A DNA stretch of 64,000 nt from the NCBI GenBank assembly GCA_947492575.1, contig CANLNK010000001.1, positions 992,001 through 1,056,000 of the forward strand, given 5' to 3'. Shown piece by piece: positions 44,465 through 53,196 of the stretch. Below the pieces are notes generated by a model. The model was not told the origin of the DNA. It ran no database searches and saw only the letters and a program-made list of their open reading frames with translations. Each line of letters opens with the position of its first letter. The first letter of the stretch is position 1. The stretch is from an uncultured Thalassotalea sp. Lineage in GTDB: Bacteria > Pseudomonadota > Gammaproteobacteria > Enterobacterales > Alteromonadaceae. The position numbers and the translations under genes are program-made.

Positions 44465-44557
44465 ACGAATATATTTATTGATAGAAAGCTTAGCAGAACT
44501 GTCGTTATAGATAGTTAGCGTTGTGTTGTAAAGAGTATATAGAAATTATTGTGGGAA

Positions 44558-44741
44558 AGCTGCTTCCAGAATGCCGTAGCCAACTGTAGTCCTGAACACC
44601 GTGTGTTCAGGGCGGAAATTGCGCGATGGCCGTAGGCTTCTCGGTACGAGCCGAGCCTGCTCAATAGCTAAAGATTAATTCCCTTAGGTAAAACTTATCG
44701 GCTCAGGGACATAGTTAACACACGAACATCCCAGAAGACAG
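44558..44741 (-). ncRNA. ssrS: 6S RNA (SsrS)
   Basis: On the minus strand the sequence shows the known 6S landmarks in order: closing stem CUUCUGGGAUG at the 5' end pairing perfectly (with G-U pairs) with CAUUCUGGAAG at the 3' end; central-bubble left side GUCCCUGAGCCGAUA; the apical CUCGGCUCGUACCGAGAAGCC hairpin (seen in parts); and the right side CACGGUGUUCAGGACUACAG. Length is about 184 nt, as in E. coli. 6S RNA mimics an open promoter and sequesters sigma70-RNA polymerase in stationary phase. In E. coli it follows zapA directly; here an unrelated 402-residue gene lies between them. Confidence 0.92.
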
Positions 44742-44747
44742 AACTTG

Positions 44748-44753
44748 ATTATA
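44748..44753 (-). promoter_or_regulatory. -10 element of the 6S RNA promoter
   Basis: TATAAT on the minus strand, ending 7 bases before the predicted 6S 5' end at about 44741. No good -35 was found at the expected distance. Confidence 0.6.
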
Positions 44754-44858
44754 GCAAATCGTCCTTCGGAATTAAGCTTTTTATTGTCTTGAAAGTTTGT
44801 TTGCTGGAGATTTATGCGCTTTGCTCAATTTTTCAATTATTTAGTGATCAAATGCCAC

Positions 44859-46067
44859 TTAGTTAGGAACAGTACAAGGGTTGTAGTTCGGATCTTCAAG
44901 CAATATTGATACCTCGTCAATCAAGTTTTGATAGGCGATGATCTCGCCAAAATTTATTCCGTCTTCGAGCCAGTTTGATACTAATGCCTCATCAATTAGC
45001 CCAATTTGACTGCGACTATCGGAAACTAATAGGGCGGTTTCGTCAAAATCGTCGAGTGCTCCTGTTGAAACTCGCTGGGTATTTTCTTGGCCTGGCGTTT
45101 GTTCATAAAAATGTGACGTTAAACTTGCGCCAAAACTTTGTAATGAAATTGCTCGACCGCCAAGAAACATATTCTCCGCCAATTGCTTACAAACTTCAGA
45201 TGAGTCATTGTTCAGTTCAACAGATTGCTGACAGGCACTAAATACGTCGCTGTAACCGGTGGGGTGAGATGCTAAAAGGCTGCTTGCTATCAAAAAGCGT
45301 TGTCGGAATGGGAGCTGTAATCGGCCAAAAGAAAATTGTTCAAAGTCTTTGATGTATTGAAAGAAGTATTCATCGAATCTCTCTTTGGTTGCGGCAATTT
45401 CTAACAAGCGTGCGTGGTCAGCAAGGTTTCCTTGCTTTAACGCTAATGCAGATAATTGAAGCCATAAAAGTCCATTGTCTTCATCAGCAGCCACTACTTT
45501 ATCTTCAAGCGCTTCTTTACAGTGGGTACTTTTAGGCAATTGATTACACTGTTTTAGCAGTTGGTGTAAGGCTAGGGGAGCATTAGGGTTTTGGTTTAAG
45601 TAATCTCGATAAAAAGAGAGTTTTCTTTTTATCGTGGTTTCGCTTCTGCTTCCTACTCCAAAGGTATAAACGTGCCACTGATCGTCGATATCGTCTGATT
45701 TCACTAAGTCGCTAAAATGGTTTCTCAGCGAATCGTTTCTATTATTTATCGCTTCGTTGCTAAGCGGGCTAGTTTCACATAAGCGGGTATCTGCAATCCA
45801 ACGATTTGGAGTAGTGGTTTCGACAGGCTTATCAGCCTGCTTAGCTTCATTGCCCTTATTTTCTGTGTAAAAAGTACTTTGGTTTGCAATAGCGTTGAGT
45901 ACGTTTTCTTGTTTTTGAACGTCATTAGGAGCGAAACGCTCATTCTCCAACGCTTTATCGGACGAAAATATTTTATCGAGTAAAGGGGATAATGCTGGGT
46001 GCAGATAATAGAAGTAACAAGCTAGTGACAAGATTAGCGTAATGAAAATCCATGCTCTGTTATTCAA
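44859..46067 (-). CDS. Hypothetical membrane-anchored protein
   Basis: 402 residues. I do not recognise it. A single hydrophobic segment at about 4-24 (WIFITLILSLACYFYYLHPAL) anchors a large, otherwise soluble, probably periplasmic part. The region 25-130 is polar and low in hydrophobics; 130-330 is helical with repeat-like spacing and Cys residues at intervals (CNQLPKSTHC, CQQSVELNNDSSEVC), reminiscent of Sel1/TPR-type helical repeats, which is only an impression. It is located between zapA and 6S RNA, where most gammaproteobacteria have no gene or fau/ygfA. It ends 118 bp before the 6S promoter. Confidence 0.65.
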   Translation of the reverse strand: MNNRAWIFITLILSLACYFYYLHPALSPLLDKIFSSDKALENERFAPNDVQKQENVLNAIANQSTFYTENKGNEAKQADKPVETTTPNRWIADTRLCETSPLSNEAINNRNDSLRNHFSDLVKSDDIDDQWHVYTFGVGSRSETTIKRKLSFYRDYLNQNPNAPLALHQLLKQCNQLPKSTHCKEALEDKVVAADEDNGLLWLQLSALALKQGNLADHARLLEIAATKERFDEYFFQYIKDFEQFSFGRLQLPFRQRFLIASSLLASHPTGYSDVFSACQQSVELNNDSSEVCKQLAENMFLGGRAISLQSFGASLTSHFYEQTPGQENTQRVSTGALDDFDETALLVSDSRSQIGLIDEALVSNWLEDGINFGEIIAYQNLIDEVSILLEDPNYNPCTVPN

Positions 46068-46326
46068 TTTGACTATCTCAACTCATATTTAACAACCAAA
46101 AACTACCATACATTTTTTCTAAAATAGTGTCATCGTGAGATTTGCGTGAATATACATGCGGTGCTTTGAAGTAGCCCTTGGGCTTGGGGTTGGATTTGGA
46201 CTGAGAGTACTGACAGGAAAACTGTAAGCCAATGCAATATGTGAGAAGAATACTAACAGGCCTTTAGATACAGGGGCGTCTACATACTGAGGTATTTAAA
46301 TGCTGTGGCGCTATAACGTCCGTGTG
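46068..46326. other. Noncoding region downstream of zapA
   Basis: 259 bp without a gene I can support. On the minus strand, 46150-46300 contains GC-richer structured sequence, including CCCAAGCCCAAGGGCTAC, and a direct repeat (CTGTTAGTAT / CTGTCAGTAC). It was considered and not accepted as a second 6S RNA. Confidence 0.4.
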
Positions 46327-46629
46327 TTAGGCAGACTTGATGTGCGGTGCTAATGCTTGTTCGATTGTTGATTGCAATAATGCGATTTGATTGGCGTTTT
46401 CTTCACGTTCTTCTTCGAGCGCTTTTTGTACTGACAACAAATCGTTAGCTAGGTTAAGAGCTACCATCATCATCATTTGCTCAGGTGTGTTAATAACGTC
46501 TGAATTTCCAAGTTGCTCGACACGCTTGTTTAGTTCACTAGCGGCAGCAAAAAGTGCGCTTTCCTGTCCCTTCGGGCAAGCGATCTTTACTTTTTTTCCT
46601 GCGATAGTAACTTCTACTTTGTTGCGCAT
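46327..46629 (-). CDS. zapA: Cell-division protein ZapA
   Basis: 100 residues from the ATG at 46629; a longer frame starting at 46824 adds 65 atypical residues and is rejected. ZapA binds FtsZ and promotes bundling of protofilaments at the Z ring. Pattern: MRNKVEVTIAGKKVKIACP (beta-strands), the globular head to about residue 45, then the coiled-coil tail (LANDLLSVQKALEEEREENA). It is divergent from ygfB-pepP-ubiH-ubiI, as in E. coli. Confidence 0.93.
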   Translation of the reverse strand: MRNKVEVTIAGKKVKIACPKGQESALFAAASELNKRVEQLGNSDVINTPEQMMMMVALNLANDLLSVQKALEEEREENANQIALLQSTIEQALAPHIKSA

Positions 46630-46992
46630 GTCGGCGCTAATCCCTTTAAAAATAAGCGTTATTCTTGGCACTATAACCATCTGACACAGTGGTTGCAAGC
46701 AATTGTCTTGTGTAATGCACGATAATTGTGCATTCGTATCTAAAGTGGTGTTTTTTTCTACTAAATTTTGTATCTGCATCGTATTCAGCCTTAGCGTGTA
46801 AGCAGTGCAACCACTGACAAACAACTCATTGAGTTTTTGGGAAAATATATTTAGCCTGCTAGGAAAAGTGTTTTAGATAAAATTGGCTGCTTAGGGTATT
46901 TTTCAGCGTATTTTGGATAGACTTTTACTGGTGTCAGCATAGTGAGAATGTTAGGATTAAGGCTATCTAATCAATGACATTTGTGAACTTTT
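46630..46992. other. Divergent promoter region of zapA and ygfB
   Basis: 363 bp between the two start codons. An open frame continues leftward from 46824 into zapA but has no family support. Promoters for both directions must lie here; I could not assign -10/-35 elements with confidence. Confidence 0.4.
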
Positions 46993-47568
46993 ATGTCTGA
47001 ACAATCTTTACTCGAATTTGCTGATGTACAAGCGACTTTGAGTGCCGAAAGTGTGCAAGCACACGCATCTGAATTACACGGTATTTTGACTGGCTTAATT
47101 GCGTCAGGTCATGAGTTTGAAGATACTGAATATCTCGTTGTTATTAACGATATGATGAACAACGGTGAAGGCTTGCCTTTGCAGTCGAAGGGAACAGTAA
47201 AACAGCTATACAGTGAAATTTGGCAAACCTTACTTGATGATTCATATGGCTTTAAACTGCTTCTCCCTGATGATGACGATACCATCGTTGAACGAGCAAC
47301 AGGACTAGGCCATTGGGTTCAAGGCTTCAACTTAGGCTTTGGTATTCAACAAAAAGATACCGCCATCGCTTCTGAAGATGTAAAAGAAGTTATCGCTGAC
47401 TTTGCTGAGATTGCTAATTTGTCAGACGAAGTCGACGAAGATGAAGCTACAGAACAAGCCTACTACGAAATTGCTGAATACGTGAAAGTGTCAGTATTAC
47501 TGTGCTTCTCTGAGCTTGGTTCAGCGCCAAGCACCCCCGATTCTGAAAACCAACGCACGATACACTAA
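46993..47568 (+). CDS. ygfB: YgfB/UPF0149 family protein
   Basis: 191 residues, acidic, helical. N-terminal SAESVQAHASELHGILTGLIASG and the GLGHWVQGFNLGFGIQ segment (about 106-121) are typical of the YecA/YgfB family; a C-terminal zinc-binding SEC-C tail is absent. In Pseudomonas aeruginosa YgfB has been reported to affect beta-lactam resistance through the AmpDh3/AlpA pathway; the general function is uncertain. The stop (TAA) is directly followed by the pepP ATG, so the genes are cotranscribed. Confidence 0.93.
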   Translation: MSEQSLLEFADVQATLSAESVQAHASELHGILTGLIASGHEFEDTEYLVVINDMMNNGEGLPLQSKGTVKQLYSEIWQTLLDDSYGFKLLLPDDDDTIVERATGLGHWVQGFNLGFGIQQKDTAIASEDVKEVIADFAEIANLSDEVDEDEATEQAYYEIAEYVKVSVLLCFSELGSAPSTPDSENQRTIH

Positions 47569-48903
47569 ATGATCAAACACGCTTTGTTACCAGCGAGCGA
47601 ATTTGCTGCGCGTAGAGCAAAACTATTCGCTAAGCTTCCTGCATCTTCATTACTTGTTGTTCGTTCTGGACATGAACAGACGCGCAGTAATGACACGGAA
47701 TATCACTTTTGTCCTGATAAGAATTTCTTTTATCTTTGCGGCTTTCAAGAACCTGAAGCTATGTTACTTTTAGTAAAGGGCGATACTGAGCAGACAATTC
47801 TCTGCTGCCGCGAGAAAAATCCGTTGCAAGAAGTATGGCATGGCAAGCGAGTCGGCCCGGAGGCCGCAGTTAGTCAATACGGTGTTGATGACGCGCTTAC
47901 ATCAAATGAAGGCGATGATGCTATTGTTGATTATTTATCTCAGGTCAAACATTTATTTGTTTGCTTTGAGGATAATGAGCTTATGGCAATGGCACCTGAG
48001 TGGTTGAGTCAAGTTGCAGGCGAGCGTCGAATTGGTAAAAATCCTGCTAGCAACATTTCTGATGCTGCACCACTTATTCACGAGCTTAGATTAATTAAGT
48101 CTGACGCAGAACTAGATGTGATGCGACAAGCTAATGAATTGAGTGGGAAAGCTCACCAACGAGCGATGCTTGCTGCGTCAGATGGTAAGTTTGAATATCA
48201 AGTAGAAGCTGAATTGCTCCATGAATTTGCGATAAACGGTGCACGTTTTGCTGCTTACAATTCAATTGTTGCTGGCGGTGATAATGCCAACATATTGCAC
48301 TACACGGATAATAACGAGCAGTTGAAGAATGGTGAATTGCTATTAATCGATGCAGGTGGTGAGCTAGCAGGCTATGCCGCTGATATCACACGTACTTTCC
48401 CTGTTAGTGGAGAATTCACAACGCCGCAAAAAGCGATTTATCAATTGGTATTAGACTCGCAATTAGCTGCTATTGAGGCAATTAAACCGGGGCAAACACT
48501 GTCTGCTTTGAATGATATTGTCTGTAAGGTATTAACCGAAGGGTTAGTGTCGCTTGGCATTTTGCAAGGCGACGTTGAAGAGCTTGTTCAGCATAAAGCG
48601 TGTAAGCAGTATTTCATCCACGGGTTAGGGCACTGGTTAGGTTTAGATGTTCATGATGTGGGTGATTACCAGTCAAATGAAAAACGTCAGCAGTTAAGGG
48701 CATTTGAACCGGGCATGGTGATGACCATAGAGCCAGGTTTATATATCCCCATGGATGCAGATGTCGATGAACAGTGGCGCGGTATAGGTGTTCGAATTGA
48801 AGATAATATTGCTGTTACCGAACATGGGTACGAAAACTTAACTGTAAACGCACCTAAGACTATTGATGACATTGAACGTTTAATGGCTGAACGCCTGAAC
48901 TAG
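47569..48903 (+). CDS. pepP: Xaa-Pro aminopeptidase PepP
   Basis: 444 residues. Cytoplasmic M24B metallopeptidase that removes an N-terminal residue in front of proline. The creatinase-like N-domain (residues 1-170) includes SNDTEYHFCPDKNFFYLCGF; the pita-bread C-domain has the metal ligands in LLIDAGGELAGYAADITRTFP (two Asp), HGLGHWLGLDVHD (His) and the two Glu in TIEPGLYIP and RIEDNI. The ATG abuts the ygfB stop, and ubiH follows after about 110 bp. Confidence 0.96.
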   Translation: MIKHALLPASEFAARRAKLFAKLPASSLLVVRSGHEQTRSNDTEYHFCPDKNFFYLCGFQEPEAMLLLVKGDTEQTILCCREKNPLQEVWHGKRVGPEAAVSQYGVDDALTSNEGDDAIVDYLSQVKHLFVCFEDNELMAMAPEWLSQVAGERRIGKNPASNISDAAPLIHELRLIKSDAELDVMRQANELSGKAHQRAMLAASDGKFEYQVEAELLHEFAINGARFAAYNSIVAGGDNANILHYTDNNEQLKNGELLLIDAGGELAGYAADITRTFPVSGEFTTPQKAIYQLVLDSQLAAIEAIKPGQTLSALNDIVCKVLTEGLVSLGILQGDVEELVQHKACKQYFIHGLGHWLGLDVHDVGDYQSNEKRQQLRAFEPGMVMTIEPGLYIPMDADVDEQWRGIGVRIEDNIAVTEHGYENLTVNAPKTIDDIERLMAERLN

Positions 48904-49014
48904 CAAGGGCGGTTGCACGTAAGGATAGCTTTAAAAGCCTCAGTTTTTTAGCTTGAGTTCTTTAGCTTCAGTGAGCTTGAATAGTATTTGTAACATTATC
49001 TGTGACATGGGTTA

Positions 49015-50271
49015 ATGCAGTTGGAAGATAGCCAAAACAACGTGAAAAAAGAAGGTAATGAGGTAAAGCAGTCGAACGGCAACAGTGTCTTCGATATCGT
49101 CATCGTAGGCGGTGGTCTTTCTGGCTTACTGACTGCTACCAGTTTAATGAATCATCCTGCGACGGCTCCTTTGCGCGTCGCTATTGTTGACGCAAATGAG
49201 GTGGCAGCTGAGCCACAATCCAGTAAGTCAGCCTTTGATGATCGGGTAATCGCGCTTGCTCATGGCAGTGTCGAATATATTAAGTCTCTAGATGCTTGGC
49301 AATATATGTCGCAAGATGCGGCCGCAATTGAAACTATCCATATTTCCGACCGTGGTAATTACGGAAAGGCGCGAGTCAAAGCTATAGACCATAATGTTGA
49401 CGCATTAGGACATGTTGTGCCGCTGGCTAGCATAGCAAATGGCTTGTTATCTAAGCTTAATCAACTTCCTTCTATTTCGTGGTTTGCGCCACGCACTATT
49501 GATACGATGACGTTTCAGCCTGAACACGTTGAAATTGAACTAGATGGCAATGAGCCTATTAAGGCTAAGTTGGTTGTTGCCTGTGATGGTGGGCAATCTG
49601 TTTGCCGTAAAGCTGCTAATATTTCGGCCAAGGTAAGCACGTACCAACAAGTTGCTGTCATCGCGAATGTCGGTGTAGAGAAACATCACCAGCACAGGGC
49701 ATTTGAACGTTTTACGGAGTCAGGCCCTATTGCTATGCTACCAATGCAAGGAAAGCAATGTTCTTTGGTATGGACCTTAACACCTGAACAGGCAAATGAA
49801 GTTAGTGAACTAGATGACAACGGGTTTTGCCAAGCATTAACAAAAGCTTTTGGTACTTGGCTTGGTGCCGTTACTTCTGCGAGTAAACGCTCCGTATTCC
49901 CTCTATCACTAGTGCAGGCTGAACAGCAGACTTATCACCGTTTAGCGCTTGTTGGAAACGCTTCTCATACCATTCACCCAATAGCAGGACAGGGGTTTAA
50001 CCTTGGAGTTCGCGATGTTGTTGCACTTGCAAAATTACTGCAACAAGCAGGTAGAGATTCAGTAGATGTAGGCGCAGCTAAAGTGCTCAATCAGTACCAA
50101 ATACAGCGAGCTGATGATCAGCAACAGGTGATCACGTTAACTGATTCGATGGTGCACCTGTTTTCTAATGACTATGCATCGTTAGTCGCTGGGCGTAATA
50201 TTGGCTTAAGAGTAATGAACTATCTAACGCCATTGCAGCAGCGCTTTGTTAACAAAACTATGGGCTACTAA
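49015..50271 (+). CDS. ubiH: 2-octaprenyl-6-methoxyphenol hydroxylase UbiH
   Basis: 418 residues. FAD-dependent aromatic hydroxylase of ubiquinone synthesis. Motifs: VIVGGGLSGLL at about 30-40 (dinucleotide binding), the DG motif VACDGGQSVCRKAA, and the second FAD motif ALVGNASHTIHPIAGQGFNLGVRD (seen as GNASHTIHPIAGQG). The first about 24 residues are a non-conserved polar extension; the start is not certain. Upstream of ubiI in the usual order. The UbiH/UbiI distinction rests mainly on gene order. Confidence 0.92.
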   Translation: MQLEDSQNNVKKEGNEVKQSNGNSVFDIVIVGGGLSGLLTATSLMNHPATAPLRVAIVDANEVAAEPQSSKSAFDDRVIALAHGSVEYIKSLDAWQYMSQDAAAIETIHISDRGNYGKARVKAIDHNVDALGHVVPLASIANGLLSKLNQLPSISWFAPRTIDTMTFQPEHVEIELDGNEPIKAKLVVACDGGQSVCRKAANISAKVSTYQQVAVIANVGVEKHHQHRAFERFTESGPIAMLPMQGKQCSLVWTLTPEQANEVSELDDNGFCQALTKAFGTWLGAVTSASKRSVFPLSLVQAEQQTYHRLALVGNASHTIHPIAGQGFNLGVRDVVALAKLLQQAGRDSVDVGAAKVLNQYQIQRADDQQQVITLTDSMVHLFSNDYASLVAGRNIGLRVMNYLTPLQQRFVNKTMGY

Positions 50272-50428
50272 ACCTAAGTTATCCGCTGCGTAGCACTGCA
50301 ATACTTAACGTTAAGCCATGAAATAGCGCTATCTAAAATAGCGTTGGAAAAACAGAATTAGTAAACAAGAAATTTATATGCAACGAATGCTAGCCAATAG
50401 AGCATGATATTCGCTGCGGAGAGAGACA

Positions 50429-51646
50429 ATGCAAAAATATGATCTATTAATCGTTGGTGGCGGCATGGTTGGCTTAACGCTTGCACTTGCTGTGCGCAAA
50501 TTAACAGGTCAAAGCGTTGCTATTGTAGAAGCGAATACACCGACGCCACTCAATGATAAACCAGAGCTTAGGGTAAGTGCGATCAACGCGGCGAGCGAGC
50601 AATTATTTTCTTCGCTTGGTGTTTGGCAAGATATTGTCGCGCAGCGCAGCCAAGCCTATACGCATATGCATGTGTGGGATAAATCAGGCATTGGGGCTCT
50701 CGATTTCGACATTAACGATCTTAGTGTTAAACGCAATAGAGAATCGTTAGGCCATATTATCGAGAACAAGGTTATTCGCAACGCTCTTTGGCAAAAAGCG
50801 GAACAGGATAGTGGTATAGCACTACTAACTGACAGTAAATTGACTAATATCGCCTTTGGCGAGCATGAGGTATTTGCCAGTTTTGAAAGCGGTATGCCGG
50901 TATTAGCTAAGCTGGTTGTTGGTGCCGATGGAGCACACTCTTGGTTGAGACAACAGATGGATATACCTATTGCCTTTCGCGATTACGATAACCATGCGCT
51001 TGTCGCAACGATTAAGACTGAGCTTGGCCATCAAAACACAGCGTGGCAGGTATTTTTGCCAGAAGGACCATTAGCTTTGCTGCCGCTTTATCAGTCTGAT
51101 TTATGCTCTATTGTATGGTCGACTTCACCAAGTGAAGCAAAACGTATCAGCGCGCTGTCTCCAGAAGCTATGGCAAAAGAACTCACCGCTGCATCAGACG
51201 GAAAACTCGGCAATATCAGCATCGAGAGCGAGGTAATTAACTTTCCGCTCAGTATGCGACTAGCTCACAGTTTCGTTAAAGGAAAGGCAGTACTTGTAGG
51301 TGATGCAGCACATACAATTCACCCATTGGCAGGACAAGGTGTTAACTTAGGCTTACTTGATGCGATATCGTTAGCTGAAAGCCTCGCCAATGAATCATAT
51401 GCAGCAGCAACCGACCCGTTAGCGCGTCAGCTAGCACAGTATTCACGATGGCGCCGCGCGGGCGCGGCAGATATGGTTGCTGCGATGGAAATAATAAAGC
51501 AAGCGTTTACTCCTCAGCATCCTGCATTAAAGCTCATCCGTGGAATTGGGATGACGGCAATTAGTAACTTAGGCCCCGTTAAAGACTTAATGATTAAACA
51601 AGCGTTAGGGTTAACTGGCGACTTGCCTGACATGGCAAAAGCATAG
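50429..51646 (+). CDS. ubiI: 2-octaprenylphenol hydroxylase UbiI (VisC)
   Basis: 405 residues, paralogous to the previous gene. FAD-dependent monooxygenase that hydroxylates C5 of the ubiquinone precursor ring. N-terminal LLIVGGGMVGLTLAL; DG motif VVGADGAHSWLRQQM; FAD motif VLVGDAAHTIHPLAGQGVNLG. A GGAGAGAGAC ribosome binding site precedes the ATG. The 157-bp gap from ubiH contains no other ORF. A terminator follows. Confidence 0.93.
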   Translation: MQKYDLLIVGGGMVGLTLALAVRKLTGQSVAIVEANTPTPLNDKPELRVSAINAASEQLFSSLGVWQDIVAQRSQAYTHMHVWDKSGIGALDFDINDLSVKRNRESLGHIIENKVIRNALWQKAEQDSGIALLTDSKLTNIAFGEHEVFASFESGMPVLAKLVVGADGAHSWLRQQMDIPIAFRDYDNHALVATIKTELGHQNTAWQVFLPEGPLALLPLYQSDLCSIVWSTSPSEAKRISALSPEAMAKELTAASDGKLGNISIESEVINFPLSMRLAHSFVKGKAVLVGDAAHTIHPLAGQGVNLGLLDAISLAESLANESYAAATDPLARQLAQYSRWRRAGAADMVAAMEIIKQAFTPQHPALKLIRGIGMTAISNLGPVKDLMIKQALGLTGDLPDMAKA

Positions 51647-51760
51647 CTGATATTTGGGCGTCCAGCCTTAGCTTATTAGCATAGTAGAAGTTGAAGTCTT
51701 ACTGGCGATAACACTTATTTTTAATCAATTTGCTCAAGATAAGCGCTCAAGAAAAACATA

Positions 51761-51796
51761 AAAAAAGCGGAGCCAAATAAACGGGCTCCGCTTTTT
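51761..51796. terminator. Bidirectional terminator after ubiI
   Basis: AAAAAAGCGGAGCC / GGCTCCGCTTTTT hairpin between ubiI and the convergent DUF547 gene. Confidence 0.9.
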
Positions 51797-51838
51797 GTTA
51801 ATAGAGATTTAGAAGCTTACTTCAAAACCTGCTAGCTG

Positions 51839-53056
51839 TTAGTTTGAACCTTCATCACTCTTATCTTCTTCTGATTCAGATTCGATATCAGTAATTGAAA
51901 CTTGACCTGAGTGGCTCAAATGTTCAGCGTGAATTGTCTTAAGTTTTGTCACCATCTCTGGTGAGAAGCGACCAAAGTTAATCGCTCGCTGCTCCATAAA
52001 TGACGATGTTACAGTTAGGTTGATATTACCGTAGCCGCTAGAATCGCGGTCAAGATTTTGATCAGCACGGCTAGCAGAGTCCATTAGCGCTGCATTGTTG
52101 TTGGCAATTGCACCACCAAATTGGCGCTCTGTGCCGTAAACATCAGCAATTTTCCAGTTACTGATATTCGTTCTTACACGCTTAGCGTTCTCTAGGTCGT
52201 AACGCAGACTACCTTCCAAGTACTGTAAAATATGGCGGTTTAAGTCTTCATCAAAATTTGGGAAGTAAACTTCATCACGCTCGTAAAGACTTGAAACACG
52301 GAATATCTTTTTCTTGGTATCAGCAAAAGTACCACGGTTTGAGTTAACAAAATTCGTTGCATTGCGATCTAACTCATCCCAAACCGTTTCACCTGTAAAC
52401 GCTCGATTCAAGATGTTTGGACCTGCAATAATTCCTTGATAGAAACCGTAGATCAATACCGGTTTGTAGCCGAACTTTTCAGGTACAATTTTATATTTAA
52501 TGTCATTTAAGCTGAGTTTTTCACCAGCAACGGTAATTATTTTCTCGTCCAGTGGTGAGTCGCTATCAGTTATGAAATCTTCTAGCTTGCGAATTGGGTA
52601 CTCGTCAATAATTTCGGCAATGATGGTCGCGTTATATAGGTTTAACCAGTACGCTAATTGCTCGTCTTTGCTAAAGAGCTTTAACGGTACCTCTGACGGC
52701 ACTTTTTGCAGACTTTCACTAATATTTCGGAAGTGTTTTTTGTGCTCATCTTTCTCAAATGACTCGTACAAGAAACGGTTACCTTCCAGTGCCGTTAACT
52801 TGTTGATGTTCGCTTTTAATCGCGTGCCAGTTTTTGCTTTGCCACTTTTTGCGATAGCGCGAGAAGAGCGACCTGCATTGAGCACGCTCGCACGCAGTAA
52901 ATAGGTGTAATCATCGTAGTTAATTTCGTAGGTAGAGCTGCGGTCATACCCTTGAAAAACTTCTGGTAGATTTTTCTCATCTGCTTGGCTAGCGCCTGAC
53001 AATAGCAGTGTCATACCAGCAAAGGTAGATAAAAGATGTTTAATAGCTTTTGGCAT
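51839..53056 (-). CDS. Exported DUF547 protein, copy 1
   Basis: 405 residues from the ATG at 53056, which has GAAGGAATT upstream. Signal peptide at about 1-25 ending near SQADE. Residues about 85-240 are the DUF547 domain with its marker EQLAYWLNLYNATIIAEII and the NDIKYKIVPEKFGY stretch (domain usually of unknown function, annotated from plants to bacteria). A conserved C-terminal part follows (NISNWKIADVYGTERQFGG), ending in an acidic tail. It is very similar to copy 2 over most of its length, which indicates recent duplication. A terminator at 53151 separates it from copy 2, so it probably has its own promoter. Confidence 0.85.
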   Translation of the reverse strand: MPKAIKHLLSTFAGMTLLLSGASQADEKNLPEVFQGYDRSSTYEINYDDYTYLLRASVLNAGRSSRAIAKSGKAKTGTRLKANINKLTALEGNRFLYESFEKDEHKKHFRNISESLQKVPSEVPLKLFSKDEQLAYWLNLYNATIIAEIIDEYPIRKLEDFITDSDSPLDEKIITVAGEKLSLNDIKYKIVPEKFGYKPVLIYGFYQGIIAGPNILNRAFTGETVWDELDRNATNFVNSNRGTFADTKKKIFRVSSLYERDEVYFPNFDEDLNRHILQYLEGSLRYDLENAKRVRTNISNWKIADVYGTERQFGGAIANNNAALMDSASRADQNLDRDSSGYGNINLTVTSSFMEQRAINFGRFSPEMVTKLKTIHAEHLSHSGQVSITDIESESEEDKSDEGSN

Positions 53057-53150
53057 ATACAATTCCTTCAAATATGCTTAGTTGTTAATTTTTCAATGTT
53101 TTTTTAAGTAATAATGTGCTAATCATTAAACTAAAGCTGATGTTTAGCGT

Positions 53151-53175
53151 AAAAAAATGGGCTTTCGCCCATTTT
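53151..53175 (-). terminator. Terminator between DUF547 copies 2 and 1
   Basis: AAAAAAATGGGC / GCCCATTTTT hairpin, T-runs on both strands. It ends transcription of copy 2 before copy 1. Confidence 0.8.
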
Positions 53176-53196
53176 TGCTTAGCGTTTTGCTATTGC

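Noticed and set aside
46130-46310. 6S RNA directly downstream of zapA by synteny
   Set aside because: Only a weak match (CAAGGGCTAC and CCCCTG words) and no convincing closing stem. The complete 6S RNA with all landmarks is at 44558-44741.
46630-46824. Longer ZapA with 65 extra N-terminal residues
   Set aside because: ZapA proteins are about 100 residues and begin at the strand MRNKVEVTIAG; the extension has no family resemblance.
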